The notes: generated by a model not told the origin, from the letters alone. Counted from the stretch's first letter, positions 8,122 to 16,676 are shown. The stretch: 64,000 nt of DNA from an uncultured Pelosinus sp. (GCA_900542835.1 UQPB01000001.1:62001-126000); one strand, 5' to 3'. A program made the numbers and translations.

Positions 8122-8739
8122 ATGCGCATCAGAAAGGATCCCGAAATCCGGCGGACAGAGTTGATTGATGCGGCTCTGGCCCTGTTTGGCTCTGCCGGTT
8201 ATGAAAAAACCATGATTGTGGATATTGTAAAAAAGGCCGGTGTGGCCAAAGGGACGTTTTATTACTATTTTCCTACCAAGGAAGCGGTTCTGACGGCCAT
8301 TTGCAGCCGCTGGGCCACTGAAATGACCGCTGCTTTTCAGGCCAAGAGTCGCCGGTTCACTGCGCGGGAGAAGCTGTGCGAGTTTATTCGGCAGCAGTTT
8401 CTTCCCGGACCGCTTGACGCGGTTTTTGATCATTTATGGTCGGAAAAGCAGTTTGACCTGTTTTTTCGGATTTGGCAGCAGCAGGTTGAAACTGTCTTTA
8501 ACCCGCTTTTGGCCGGGATGATTCGCCAGGGTAACCGTGAGGGCAGCATGCGGGTGGCATGTATAGACGAAACGCTGGTTTTCTTCTGGAGTACGCTGAA
8601 TTGTTTGTGGGATGCCATTTACCTCAAAGAAGCGGCCGCGGTTCTGGACGCGAAGGCGAGTGTGGCCGAGGCGATACTGACGCGGATACTGGGCATGGGG
8701 GAAGGGACGCTGCGGCTGCCGTTTGTGCGGCAGTCTTAA
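8122..8739 (+). CDS. TetR/AcrR family repressor of the ABC exporter
   Basis: 205-residue regulator. The N-terminal TetR HTH (residues ~8-55) includes AALALFGSAGYEKT and the recognition region AGVAKGTFYYYFPTKEAVL; the C-terminal ligand-binding domain is all-helical. ATG 8122 is chosen; AGGAGG lies at 8105-8110, and the in-frame GTG at 8110 overlaps that site and is unlikely. The gene follows the exporter it presumably represses. Palindromes with identical half-sites occur before itself and before the exporter, so a ligand exported by the pump probably relieves repression (inference). Confidence 0.92.
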   Translation: MRIRKDPEIRRTELIDAALALFGSAGYEKTMIVDIVKKAGVAKGTFYYYFPTKEAVLTAICSRWATEMTAAFQAKSRRFTAREKLCEFIRQQFLPGPLDAVFDHLWSEKQFDLFFRIWQQQVETVFNPLLAGMIRQGNREGSMRVACIDETLVFFWSTLNCLWDAIYLKEAAAVLDAKASVAEAILTRILGMGEGTLRLPFVRQS

Positions 8740-9110
8740 GTGGCCGTGGCATATCCGGGTTCCGGCTTCTACAGCACGGTCCTACGCGGGACTGTAGAAC
8801 GCCCGCATTATTTTATCAAAGCGCGACTCCTGGGACGCCGGCCGGGGCTTTCGCCGGGGCCGGCGTTCTTTGTTGAGCGGAAATCGACGCATTCACAGCT
8901 GGAATTTGTCCGGAAACCGGGCTCGTATTCCTGGCGTAGCAACCTGATTCGCCCTTGGTCGCGACGGCTGCGACGCTGCAGCCGGCTAAGCGGATTGCAT
9001 AGGTATCATTCACTCCGGTTTGGGCAGACTGTTTATTTTAGGAGACTCTACGGAGCGTTGATTGATTGCGGCTGCAATATCGCCTAAACTAGAGCTGCGG
9101 AGGTGATTGT
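8740..9110. other. Intergenic region with two hairpins
   Basis: Holds a hairpin with arms TTCTACAG/CTGTAGAA (about 8768-8800) that has no T-run, then the GC-rich terminator at 8835-8870. The rest (8871-9090) shows no convincing gene. An open frame at 8740-9087 has no ribosome-binding site and reads through both hairpins, so it was not called. Confidence 0.5.
8835..8870 (+). terminator. Rho-independent terminator after tetR
   Basis: ACGCCGGCC and GGCCGGCGT form a 9-bp GC-rich stem, with further pairing inside, followed by TCTTTGTT. It lies about 95 bases after the tetR stop codon. Confidence 0.7.
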
Positions 9111-9695
9111 ATGGATTGCGAAAAAATTGGCAGGTTAATCTACAGCCTGCGCAAAGAAAAAAATATGACGCAAAAAGAACTGGCCGACTTGATGAATATC
9201 AGTGACAAGGCAATCAGTAAATGGGAGCGCGGCCTTGGCTGTCCGGATATAACGCTGCTGCCTGAACTGTCGCAGATACTGGATATCAATATTGAGGAGA
9301 TTCTTTCCGGGAAAATTGCGTTGAATGAAATGGTGGGAGGGAATATGAGAAAACTTGCTTTTTATGTGTGTCCGCAGTGCAACAATATGGTAACCGCCAC
9401 CGGCGATGCCGTTATTTCCTGCTGCGGCCGGAGACTGGAAGCGCTGGCTGCGGCAAAAGCGGACGAGCCGCATTTGCTGACAGTCGAGCCGGTGGAGGAT
9501 GAACTATATATTGCCTCATCGCATGCGATGGAGAAAACGCATTATATTTCATTTGTCGCCTATGTTACCGGGGACCGGGTCCATATTGTCAAGCAATATC
9601 CGGAGTGGAACCTGCAATTCCGGGTTTATAAGCAGGGGCATGGCAAGCTGTATTTTTATTGTTCACAGCATGGGCTGTTCTACCAACTGCTTTAG
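9111..9695 (+). CDS. XRE-type HTH regulator fused to a desulfoferrodoxin-like domain
   Basis: 194 residues. Residues ~5-65 are a Cro/C1-type HTH (MTQKELADLMNISDKAISKW). The rest resembles desulfoferrodoxin. A small Cys4 centre (C87-x2-C90 and C104-C105) matches its rubredoxin-like domain, apart from 13 rather than 15 residues between the pairs. A superoxide-reductase-like part follows, with H121, H138, H144, C184 and H187 placed like the four His and one Cys iron ligands (SHAMEKTHYI and YCSQHG). A redox- or iron-sensing regulator is likely, perhaps with leftover superoxide-reductase chemistry (inference). ATG 9111 has GGAGGTGA before it. It is monocistronic, with a terminator at 9716. Confidence 0.85.
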   Translation: MDCEKIGRLIYSLRKEKNMTQKELADLMNISDKAISKWERGLGCPDITLLPELSQILDINIEEILSGKIALNEMVGGNMRKLAFYVCPQCNNMVTATGDAVISCCGRRLEALAAAKADEPHLLTVEPVEDELYIASSHAMEKTHYISFVAYVTGDRVHIVKQYPEWNLQFRVYKQGHGKLYFYCSQHGLFYQLL

Positions 9696-9715
9696 CTGTT
9701 TGTGCTGATTTAATT

Positions 9716-9748
9716 ACAGCCCGTTTTTTGGAACGGGCTGTTTTCTCT
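9716..9748 (+). terminator. Rho-independent terminator
   Basis: A perfect 10-bp stem ACAGCCCGTT/AACGGGCTGT (9716-9741) with a 6-base loop is followed by TTTTCTC. It ends the HTH-desulfoferrodoxin transcript. Confidence 0.88.
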
Positions 9749-9844
9749 CCTTTTTGCCAGCTGATTAGTTGCCGGCGGTGGTTTGTGGTATGGTATAGTA
9801 GGTAAAAAAGCGCGAATGCATCCTGTGATGAGAGGTGTGGATCC

Positions 9845-10999
9845 TTGCGGCACACGAATATACCGGTTATTGAACGGGATTACTATAATAGCCGCTGGCA
9901 GGCGGATGTGCAGAGCGCCGCAGTTTATATCGGGATCATTTTGGTTATCCTGGTGACGGCAGCCTGGCATGACTGGCTGCTTTTTCGCGCCGGCCAACTG
10001 CCGCTAACACCGCTGCAGCAGCTTTCTTATGGTTTGCGGGCCGCCGCCCTGACGGCTTCCCTGGCTGTTTTTTGCTGGCTAATCGCCCACCGGCGCCAGC
10101 CGCAAAAGCGGTCCTTTGAGTGGTGTATTTTTGTCTGGGAGGCGCTTGCTGTTATTATGTCCTGTGTCTCGGACGTGCTGCGGCCCTGTTCCTACTATCT
10201 GTCCTTAGTTGTCGAGATTCCGGTCATTTTGTCAATGTATCTGGTTATTCCCCAGTACAACCGCCGGCTTCGCCTCATCCCGCCGGTTGTCTTTAGTGTT
10301 GCATTAGCATTGATTTATCTTTTGCACAAACAGCCGCCCTCTGTTTTCGGCTTTGAAAGCCTATATCTGGGCTTGCTGTTTGTGAATTTGATCGGGATTT
10401 ATTTTTCCGACAAAATGTATCGCAACGATTATCAGCTTTTCTATCTTTCCCATATCGATGAGTTAACCGGCTTGTACAACCGCCGGCATCTCAAAGTACA
10501 GCTGCAGGAGCAATGGCGTCGCTGTTTGACGCAGAGGAAGCTGCTTGCAGTTTGCATAATTGATATCGATTTTTTCAAATTGTTCAATGACCACTATGGT
10601 CATCAATGCGGCGATGCCACTTTAAGAAAAGTGGCCGCCGGTTTGGCCAAGGCTGTCGACCGGCAGAACTCACTTGCCGCTCGCTATGGGGGCGAAGAAT
10701 TCCTCCTTGTTCTGCCGGCCGATTCACTGGCGCAGATTGAGGAACTAGCCGAGGGCATTCCACGTTGTATTGAGGCATTGAAAATTCAGCACTCCGTTTC
10801 GGCGGTTTCTGACTGGGTCACGGTCAGTGTCGGGGTTGCCGCGCTTATCCCCGCACGGGGGCAACAGCCGGAGGACTTGATCCGGCTGGCGGACCTCGCC
10901 CTGTATCAGGCCAAAGCGCAGGGCCGCAATCAGGCGGTGCTGTATCGGCAGCCTGCAGACGGCATTAAAGAGGGCCTAAACAAAAGGAACGATCCGTAA
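9845..10999 (+). CDS. Membrane-bound diguanylate cyclase (GGDEF)
   Basis: 384-residue protein with about six hydrophobic helices (residues ~25-200), then a GGDEF domain (~210-375) beginning IDELTGLYNRR. The active-site signature is RYGGEEF (GGEEF at 282-286), which is catalytically competent in known diguanylate cyclases. It should make cyclic di-GMP at the membrane. The start is a TTG at 9845 behind GAGAGGTG; no ATG lies near the beginning of the frame, so the start is less certain. It is monocistronic with a strong terminator immediately after. No sensor domain is recognisable in the membrane part. Confidence 0.87.
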   Translation: MRHTNIPVIERDYYNSRWQADVQSAAVYIGIILVILVTAAWHDWLLFRAGQLPLTPLQQLSYGLRAAALTASLAVFCWLIAHRRQPQKRSFEWCIFVWEALAVIMSCVSDVLRPCSYYLSLVVEIPVILSMYLVIPQYNRRLRLIPPVVFSVALALIYLLHKQPPSVFGFESLYLGLLFVNLIGIYFSDKMYRNDYQLFYLSHIDELTGLYNRRHLKVQLQEQWRRCLTQRKLLAVCIIDIDFFKLFNDHYGHQCGDATLRKVAAGLAKAVDRQNSLAARYGGEEFLLVLPADSLAQIEELAEGIPRCIEALKIQHSVSAVSDWVTVSVGVAALIPARGQQPEDLIRLADLALYQAKAQGRNQAVLYRQPADGIKEGLNKRNDP

Positions 11000-11018
11000 C
11001 GGGTCGTTCCTTTTGTTT
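10978..11018 (+). terminator. Rho-independent terminator, probably bidirectional
   Basis: An imperfect inverted repeat, AACAAAAGGAACGATCC against GGGTCGTTCCTTTTGTT, overlaps the stop codon of the diguanylate cyclase and ends in TTTTGTTT. The A-rich 5' arm would give a U-run for transcripts from the opposite strand, and the convergent gene at 11091 needs one. Confidence 0.82.
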
Positions 11019-11090
11019 AGGCGCTATGAAGCAGGCGGCAGGATTAAAGGGTGCTGGCAGTCGAGCTGGTTGCGGCGTAATCAGCCATTG

Positions 11091-12080
11091 CTACCAAAGC
11101 CCCAGCTGCCGCTGCGCTAGCAGCGAGCTTGCCGCAACCGCCAGCCAGCAGAGCAGACCCAGCGCAATGGGCCGCAGGCCGTTGTTGAGCAGCTTTGGCA
11201 GATTGGTGTTCAGGCCGATGGCGGCCATCGCCACGATGATGAGAAATTTGCCTGCTTTCGCCAGCCAGTCGCAGACCAGTGGCGGCAGTATGCCGCTGGT
11301 ATTGATGACTGAAGCCAGCAGAAAACTGAAAATAAACCAGGGAATGATACTGCCCAGGCGGACCTGGCCGCGGCTTTGCGCGCTGGCGGCAAAGCCGACC
11401 GCCAGGGCCAGTGTGACCGGCACAATCATCAGACTGCGGGTCAGCTTGACAATGGTCGCGTAATTGCCGGCGGCCGAGCTGTAAGAGTAGGCGGCGGCGA
11501 CAACGGACGAGGTGTCGTTGATCGCCGTTCCCGCCCACATGCCGAAGCCGCTGTCGCTTAGACCCAGCGCATGCCCGAGGAATGGAAAGATAAATACGGC
11601 GGCAATGTTGAATAAGAAAATGGTTGCAATCGAGTAGGCAATATCCTGTTCGTCGGCGTTGATGGCCGGGGCGGCGGCCGCGATCGCCGAGCCGCCGCAA
11701 ATGGCGGTGCCGACGCCGATGAGAATGCGCGGTTTTTCCTCCAGCCGCAAATAGTTGCCCGCCAGCCAGGCGGTGATGAAGGCGGCGGTCAATGTAACGG
11801 CAATAATCGTCAGCGACTGGCTGCCTACGGCAAAAACCTGAAACAGGTTCATTTCAAAGCCAAGTAAAATAATCGCGTATTGCAGCACCTTTTTGCCGCT
11901 GAAGCGAATTCCCGCCGTGCACGCCGCCGGCGGCGTACGCCAGAGCGCAATCAGCATTCCCAGCAGGATACCCCAAACCGGCCCGCCGATCAGCGGCAGC
12001 CAGGCGCCCAGCGCCAGCGCCGGCAGGGCAATAGCGGCGGCCAGCGCCAGGCCGGGAAGAACAGACTTACTTTCTGCCAT
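11091..12080 (-). CDS. YeiH/UPF0324 family putative sulfate exporter
   Basis: 329-residue inner-membrane protein with about 10 hydrophobic helices. Family-typical stretches are VWGILLGMLIALW, KVLQYAIILLGFEMNL, GVGTAICGGSAIAAAAPAI and WAGTAINDTSSVVAA, which place it in the YeiH family (annotated as putative sulfate exporters). It is divergent from a LysR gene at 12187 of the YeiE/CysL kind, the usual genomic partner. The ATG at 12080 is preceded by AAGGAGG. Sulfite/sulfate efflux is the family annotation; direct biochemical proof is limited. Confidence 0.88.
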   Translation of the reverse strand: MAESKSVLPGLALAAAIALPALALGAWLPLIGGPVWGILLGMLIALWRTPPAACTAGIRFSGKKVLQYAIILLGFEMNLFQVFAVGSQSLTIIAVTLTAAFITAWLAGNYLRLEEKPRILIGVGTAICGGSAIAAAAPAINADEQDIAYSIATIFLFNIAAVFIFPFLGHALGLSDSGFGMWAGTAINDTSSVVAAAYSYSSAAGNYATIVKLTRSLMIVPVTLALAVGFAASAQSRGQVRLGSIIPWFIFSFLLASVINTSGILPPLVCDWLAKAGKFLIIVAMAAIGLNTNLPKLLNNGLRPIALGLLCWLAVAASSLLAQRQLGLW

Positions 12081-12099
12081 ATGTATGCCTCCTTATCGT

Positions 12100-12144
12100 A
12101 GTATTATCATACCACTCGACAATGCGTAAGCATAATACTATAAT
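12100..12144 (+). promoter_or_regulatory. LysR promoter with flanking inverted repeat
   Basis: TCGACA (12116-12121), 17 bases, then TATAAT (12139-12144) form a promoter reading towards the LysR gene at 12187. An inverted repeat AGTATTAT (12100-12107) and ATAATACT (12132-12139) brackets it and is a candidate LysR binding site between the divergent genes. Confidence 0.6.
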
Positions 12145-12186
12145 TAACTGATAACAATAGGTAAATGCCTATATACGGAGGCGCGT

Positions 12187-13068
12187 ATGACCTTACGGCA
12201 TCTAACCATTTTCCTGACTGTCTGTGATGAAGGCGGCATGACGGCGGCAGCGGAAAAGCTGCACATTGCCCAACCCTCGGTCAGTCAGGCGATTGCCGAG
12301 TTGGAGGGGTATTACCGGGTCCGGTTATTTGAGCGGCTGGGCCGGAAACTGTTTATCACTGCCGCCGGCCAGAAGCTGCTCGGCTATGTCCGGCATATTC
12401 TCAGCTTGTATCATCAGGCGGACACGGCAATGCACGAATTCGCCGGCCAGGGGGTGCTGCGCGTCGGCGCCAGCATTACTGTCGGCACTTATGTGCTGCC
12501 GCAGCTGCTTAGCCAATTTGCCCGGGCCAACCCGGAAGTGCAGCTGCAGTCGGTGGTGAATAATACGATGATTATTGAGGAGATGCTGCTGCTGGACCGC
12601 CTGGATCTGGGATTGGTGGAAGGACGGGTGCATTCGCCGGCAATAGCGGGCAGCGTGTTTATGCGTGACGAACTGGTGCTGGTGGCTGCGCCGGGGCATC
12701 CCTTCACTGCCGGCGAGCTGTCGGTTGGGGATCTGGAGGAGGTCGGATTTTTAGTCCGCGAAGAAGGCAGCGGCACGCGGGAATTGTTCGAGTCGGTTAT
12801 GCAAAGCCGGCAGGTAAACTGGCGCATTGCCGGCGTTTACAATAATGCGGAAGCGATTAAACAGGCTGTCGCCAGAGGTATTGCCGTAACCGTGCTTTCC
12901 GAGCTGGCGGTGCGTGAGGAGCTGGCGCTGGGCCGGCTTGTCAGGGTGCGGCTGCGCGACGTTGACTTCCGGCGTGAATTCCGGCTGGTTCACCATAAAA
13001 ATAAATATATTTCGCCGCTGCTGTCCCGGTTCCTGGACGCCTGCGCCGCTTACCCAAAACAGGTGTGA
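12187..13068 (+). CDS. LysR family regulator next to the YeiH-type transporter
   Basis: 293 residues. The N-terminal winged HTH starts MTLRHLTIFLTVCDEGGMT with EKLHIAQPSVSQAIAELE, and the effector domain includes LRVGASITVGTYVLPQLL and VREEGSGTRELFE. The latter resembles regulators of the CysL/YeiE type, which respond to sulfur metabolites or related anions. The ATG has GGAGG 5 bases upstream. It is divergent from the YeiH-type gene, whose expression it presumably activates, and the palindrome in the shared intergenic region (12100-12139) is a possible binding site. Confidence 0.88.
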   Translation: MTLRHLTIFLTVCDEGGMTAAAEKLHIAQPSVSQAIAELEGYYRVRLFERLGRKLFITAAGQKLLGYVRHILSLYHQADTAMHEFAGQGVLRVGASITVGTYVLPQLLSQFARANPEVQLQSVVNNTMIIEEMLLLDRLDLGLVEGRVHSPAIAGSVFMRDELVLVAAPGHPFTAGELSVGDLEEVGFLVREEGSGTRELFESVMQSRQVNWRIAGVYNNAEAIKQAVARGIAVTVLSELAVREELALGRLVRVRLRDVDFRREFRLVHHKNKYISPLLSRFLDACAAYPKQV

Positions 13069-13229
13069 GGCAGCTGCCAATTCTGCGGTGAAAAAATAAA
13101 AGCTTTTGCTTTTTCCGCAACAGGAAAAGTCTGTATCGCGGCAGAAATAGTCCGTAAATACCGGTTGCCTGCTTTGCTGACAGAGCTTACGGCTGCAGTA
13201 CAGGAAAAAACGGTGGAGGGTGATGAAAG

Positions 13230-13769
13230 ATGACGCGTTGGAGTCAGGCGGCCCGGATGCTGGCCGGGCGGTTTGCCCTTATTGGCGGTGTTGTTTTTGC
13301 GGCGGCGGCGATGCTTGTCCTGAGCGATGCCGCGTTTTCCCTTTTCAGTCAGTTTCCCCGCGCGTCAATACGGACGGCGGCGATTTCGCTGGCCCTGGCC
13401 GGTATGGCGGCCGGCGGTCTGGCACTGGCGTATTACCTGCTGCGGGAGCTCTACTCGCAAAGCCGCAAGCGCGGCCTGAGTCTGCCGCCGTGGCTGGCCG
13501 AAACGGTCGCTGTCTTGCGGCAGCTGCATCCTCTGTTGGGGATCGCCGCTTTCAGTTTGCTGCTGCTGCACGTTTATCTCATGCTTTCCGGCTGGCGGGG
13601 CGGGCTGCTGCATCCCAGGCTGTTGTCGGGAGCGGCAGCGTTTCTGCTGTTAACCGCTTTGGCCCTCACCGGGCTGCGGCTGCGCCGTCTGCCCGGCTGG
13701 CGGCGGGGTCGCGCCGTTCACCGCTGGCTGGCCGCCGCGTTTATCACCTGCTTTTTTATTCATGTATAA
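13230..13769 (+). CDS. Small four-helix membrane protein with paired histidines, possible b-type cytochrome
   Basis: 179 residues, four or five hydrophobic helices, no family I can name with confidence. His100 and His114 lie in one helix, and His164 and His178 in the last; both pairs are 14 apart, the spacing used by membrane cytochromes to hold haem b between two helices. A ferric-reductase-like or cytochrome-b561-like electron carrier is the best guess (inference). The protein stops one residue after His178, so the last helix is short and may be truncated. The ATG at 13230 follows GGTGGAGGGTGA. An alternative frame from 13220 gives a soluble, Arg/Gly-rich product and was rejected. The convergent gene at 13771 ends one base away. 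Confidence 0.6.
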   Translation: MTRWSQAARMLAGRFALIGGVVFAAAAMLVLSDAAFSLFSQFPRASIRTAAISLALAGMAAGGLALAYYLLRELYSQSRKRGLSLPPWLAETVAVLRQLHPLLGIAAFSLLLLHVYLMLSGWRGGLLHPRLLSGAAAFLLLTALALTGLRLRRLPGWRRGRAVHRWLAAAFITCFFIHV

Positions 13770-13770
13770 C

Positions 13771-15261
13771 TCAGCCGGATACGGTGATCGAGTTTTTGCG
13801 CTCTTTACTGATATAAAGCGCTTTGTCGGCCAGCGACAGCACCGCTTCGCTGCTGTCGGCATGATCGGGATAGGCGGCGATGCCGATGCTGACGGTGTAA
13901 TTCTGCAGCTTTTGCTCCGCCAGGGAACGGATCTGCTCGGCCAGCGCGACTGCCGCGCCCAGCGGCAGCCGCAGGATAATGACAAACTCATCGCCGCCGT
14001 AACGGAACAGCGTTCTGGCCCCTACCACTGAACGGGCCAGAGCGGCAAAATCGCGCAAAACCGTATCGCCGGCGCTATGTCCCTGACGGTCATTAATTTC
14101 CTTAAAGTTGTCCAGATCGATAAACATGACCGTAAAGACGCCGGCGGTACCGGCCTGCAGCTCTCTGTCGAGGGCCGCCACCGCCTGCTCAAAGGCGCGG
14201 CGGTTGTAGGCGCCGGTCAGCTCGTCGATATTGGCGGCGCCGCGGAGGGAACTGTGCAGGGTTTCCAGCCGCTTGACGGTTAGATTATAGGTTTTGATTA
14301 CTTCGCTGAAGTCGCGGCTGTAGTCGGCTGGGTTCAGCTCGTGGTAGCTGCCTTTGCGCAGGGAGCCGAGAGCTTGCACCAGGTCCTCGAACGGCTTGAT
14401 ACCGCGTCGCAGGGTGTAGACTCCGATCGCCACTGTCAGGCACAGGGTAATCAGCGACACGGCAAACGATTGATAGAGCATCAGCCGGCGCAGCCTGGTT
14501 AATTGATCGGTCGGCGTTTCCACTGTCACCAGCCAGTTGGAGTCCGGCAGGGTATAGTAGCCGATGTACTGCTCTGTGCCCGCTTCGTTGAGACGGGTTA
14601 TTGTGCCCGCTTTCTCCGGCAATGCGCCGTGCAGATGCGCCGCCTGGCCGATGCGGCGCTTATCGCTGTGATAAACAATAATTCCTTCGGCGTCGGTAAT
14701 GATGATATCGCCACTGTCGCCAAAGGTTTTATTATCAAACATGGACATCAGGAAATTGTCGTGCAGCCAGACGGAGGCGGCGACAACGCCGTTAACGCGC
14801 CCGTTTTCCCGGATCGGGGTGCTGACCATGATGACCTGGCGGCCGGCGGCGCTGGTAAAGACATTACTGATGGTCGTTTCGCCGCTCATGGCGCGGATAA
14901 AATAATCCCGCTGCGAAAAATTGCGGCTGGTGGTGCTGGCGGCAGTCGAATTGATCAGGTTGCCGTTAGCGTCGAGAACAAAAATCATATTGATTTCAGG
15001 CAGCAGCGCACTGAATTTTTCTAATAACTGACGGTTGTTCCGGCTTTCCGGGTCACGGGCGATGCTTTTCAGGATCTCCTGCGTCCTCTGAAAATAAGCG
15101 GCCAGATTTTCGCCAGTAGTCTGGGCCGTATTCCGGATCGCGTTGGACAACAGCGTGTTGGTGGTGGTGAAAAATAGCCTGTCAAAGGCGAGGAAGTGTA
15201 TGAGGCCGCTGCCGGCGATCAGCGCCGCGAGCAGAATGGCGATTTTGCTGGAAAAGCGCAT
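13771..15261 (-). CDS. Cache-domain diguanylate cyclase (GGDEF)
   Basis: 496 residues: N-terminal membrane helix (~7-27), an extracytoplasmic double-Cache sensor (~35-270, with INMIFVLDANGNLINST and RDYFIRAMSGE), a second helix (~275-298), then a GGDEF domain starting IDELTGAYNRR with an intact FRYGGDEF motif. It should convert an extracellular small-molecule cue into cyclic di-GMP. Cache sensors of this form often bind amino acids or carboxylates; the ligand here is unknown. It is convergent with the preceding small membrane protein with a 1-base gap and no visible terminator between them. The start ATG 15261 begins a typical signal-anchor. Confidence 0.9.
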   Translation of the reverse strand: MRFSSKIAILLAALIAGSGLIHFLAFDRLFFTTTNTLLSNAIRNTAQTTGENLAAYFQRTQEILKSIARDPESRNNRQLLEKFSALLPEINMIFVLDANGNLINSTAASTTSRNFSQRDYFIRAMSGETTISNVFTSAAGRQVIMVSTPIRENGRVNGVVAASVWLHDNFLMSMFDNKTFGDSGDIIITDAEGIIVYHSDKRRIGQAAHLHGALPEKAGTITRLNEAGTEQYIGYYTLPDSNWLVTVETPTDQLTRLRRLMLYQSFAVSLITLCLTVAIGVYTLRRGIKPFEDLVQALGSLRKGSYHELNPADYSRDFSEVIKTYNLTVKRLETLHSSLRGAANIDELTGAYNRRAFEQAVAALDRELQAGTAGVFTVMFIDLDNFKEINDRQGHSAGDTVLRDFAALARSVVGARTLFRYGGDEFVIILRLPLGAAVALAEQIRSLAEQKLQNYTVSIGIAAYPDHADSSEAVLSLADKALYISKERKNSITVSG

Positions 15262-15393
15262 GCAGGATACCTCGGCTTTCGTTCTGCTTTGTGTAACGAT
15301 TGCTTCGACAAAAGCGCAGCAATCCCTTTTCGCTTATTGTGCGCGTTTTATATTTAGTGTAAACTGAAATCAGGAGATATCCAAGGAGAAACT

Positions 15394-15867
15394 ATGCCAT
15401 ATACCTATATGCTGGAGTGCGCCGATAAAACGCTGTATACCGGCTGGACCACCGATCTGTCGGCACGGCTGGCGGCGCATAATGCCGGCAGCGGCGCCCG
15501 CTATACGCGGGGACGCCGGCCGGTCAAACTGGTTTACTTCGAATACCAGCCGGATAAAAGCAGCGGACAGCGGCGCGAAGCGGCGATTAAGCGCCTGCCG
15601 CGACGGGACAAGCTGCGGCTGATTGAACTGTTTAACAGCCGGCAGGCGGCGGTTGGCGAGGGAGGTGAGGCGTTGGACGGGACCAGGCGCAGTGATATCA
15701 GGCCGGGCCTGACGGTTAAAATTGTGCAGAAACAGCATCAGCGCAGCGGCCAGTTGACCGAGGGCGTTGTCAAGGATATTCTGACCAGCAGCGCGGTTCA
15801 CAGCCGCGGCATCAAGGTGCGGCTGAGCGACGGCACTGTCGGCAGGGTGCAGGAAATTCTCGGTTGA
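15394..15867 (+). CDS. GIY-YIG nuclease domain fused to a YwbE-like domain
   Basis: 157 residues joining two small families usually encoded separately. Residues ~1-85 are a YhbQ/YazA-type GIY-YIG endonuclease domain ([17 protein letters not shown], then [10 protein letters not shown]). Residues ~95-157 are YwbE-like (DUF2196: [16 protein letters not shown], then [18 protein letters not shown]). The linker contains GGAGGTGA followed by an in-frame TTG at 15673 (residue 94), so a free YwbE-like protein might also be made by internal initiation. The first domain probably acts on branched or damaged DNA; the role of YwbE is unknown. Confidence 0.85.
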   Translation: MPYTYMLECADKTLYTGWTTDLSARLAAHNAGSGARYTRGRRPVKLVYFEYQPDKSSGQRREAAIKRLPRRDKLRLIELFNSRQAAVGEGGEALDGTRRSDIRPGLTVKIVQKQHQRSGQLTEGVVKDILTSSAVHSRGIKVRLSDGTVGRVQEILG

Positions 15868-15921
15868 GCCTGTCATGCAGGCTTACACAGTACAATATTT
15901 AATGCAAGGAAGGTGGCTGTT

Positions 15922-16485
15922 ATGAGCAAGAGCTATACAGGCGATTCATTTGAAGGCATTTCCCCTACGCTGCATGAAAAAACGTTTATTGCCGAAGGCG
16001 CCCGCGTGCTTGGTGCGGTTACGCTGCGGGAATACGCCAGCGTCTGGTTTAATACCGTTGCCCGCGGCGATGTCAACTCGATCGAAGTCGGCCGTTACAG
16101 CAATGTTCAGGATAACAGTGTGCTGCATGTCGCCGATGACAATCCCTGCATTATCGGTGATTATGTGACAGTTGGCCATAACGCGATCCTGCATGGCTGT
16201 GTGGTTGAGGAGCATTGCCTGATCGGGATGGGAGCGATCGTGCTTACCGGCGCGGTGGTGGGCAAGGGCAGCATTATCGCCGCCGGCGCGGTGGTAAGGG
16301 AAAACCAGGTCATTCCGCCCCATTCGCTGGTCGCGGGTGTTCCGGCGAAGGTCATCAAGCCGATTCCCGATGAATGGGACCGCATCCACGCGCAGGCGCT
16401 TAAGTATAAGACCCTGTGGACGGAGCGCTATAAGCTGCTGCCTGACGCTGACGGTGAGCGTTATCACGGCGAGAAGATTGTCTGA
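15922..16485 (+). CDS. Gamma-carbonic-anhydrase-like hexapeptide-repeat protein
   Basis: 187-residue left-handed beta-helix protein of the YrdA/PaaY/CaiE type. Hexapeptide repeats run from about residue 15 to 150. His residues expected to bind metal are visible in SVLHVADD and in VGHNAILHG, and LVAGVPAKVIKPI closes the helix as in relatives. ATG 15922 is chosen over the GTG at 15913 because AAGGAAGGTGG lies before it. Members bind zinc or iron as trimers; some hydrate CO2 and many have no proven activity. It appears monocistronic. Confidence 0.88.
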   Translation: MSKSYTGDSFEGISPTLHEKTFIAEGARVLGAVTLREYASVWFNTVARGDVNSIEVGRYSNVQDNSVLHVADDNPCIIGDYVTVGHNAILHGCVVEEHCLIGMGAIVLTGAVVGKGSIIAAGAVVRENQVIPPHSLVAGVPAKVIKPIPDEWDRIHAQALKYKTLWTERYKLLPDADGERYHGEKIV

Positions 16486-16486
16486 C

Positions 16487-16531
16487 ATAACCGGGGCGGC
16501 AGGGCGGATTGTCCGCCCCCCTGGTTATTGC
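16487..16531 (+). terminator. Possible terminator hairpin
   Basis: Nested complementarity (ATAACC/GGTTAT outside, GGGCGG/CCGCCC inside) follows the hexapeptide-repeat gene. The U-tract is poor, so termination efficiency is doubtful. Confidence 0.4.
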
Positions 16532-16605
16532 TGTTCTGTCGGTAAAAACATTTGTTTTTTAAAGACGGAAATAGTTTTTTTATTGTTATAGTTATGAAAA
16601 AAGCA

Positions 16606-16633
16606 TTGACAATTAGATTGATGTTGTTATAAT
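16606..16633 (+). promoter_or_regulatory. Promoter of the aro operon
   Basis: TTGACA (16606-16611), a 16-base spacer and a consensus TATAAT (16628-16633) form one of the best sigma-70 promoters in the window. It lies in an AT-rich block upstream of the leader peptide at 16677. Confidence 0.85.
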
Positions 16634-16676
16634 TAAATCAAATTACTGTAAAAAACGCTACGGCGTGGAGGTCACA

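Noticed and set aside
8740..9087. 115-codon frame after tetR
   Set aside because: Starts at the tetR stop without a ribosome-binding site and reads through two hairpins including a terminator.
13069..13130. Terminator after the YeiE/CysL-like LysR gene
   Set aside because: A long A/T-rich hairpin exists but has internal A-runs and no proper U-tract after it, so it was not called.
13220..13816. 198-codon frame overlapping the small membrane protein in another frame
   Set aside because: Gives a Gly/Arg/Ala-rich product without fold-like pattern, while the chosen frame gives regular membrane helices and paired His.
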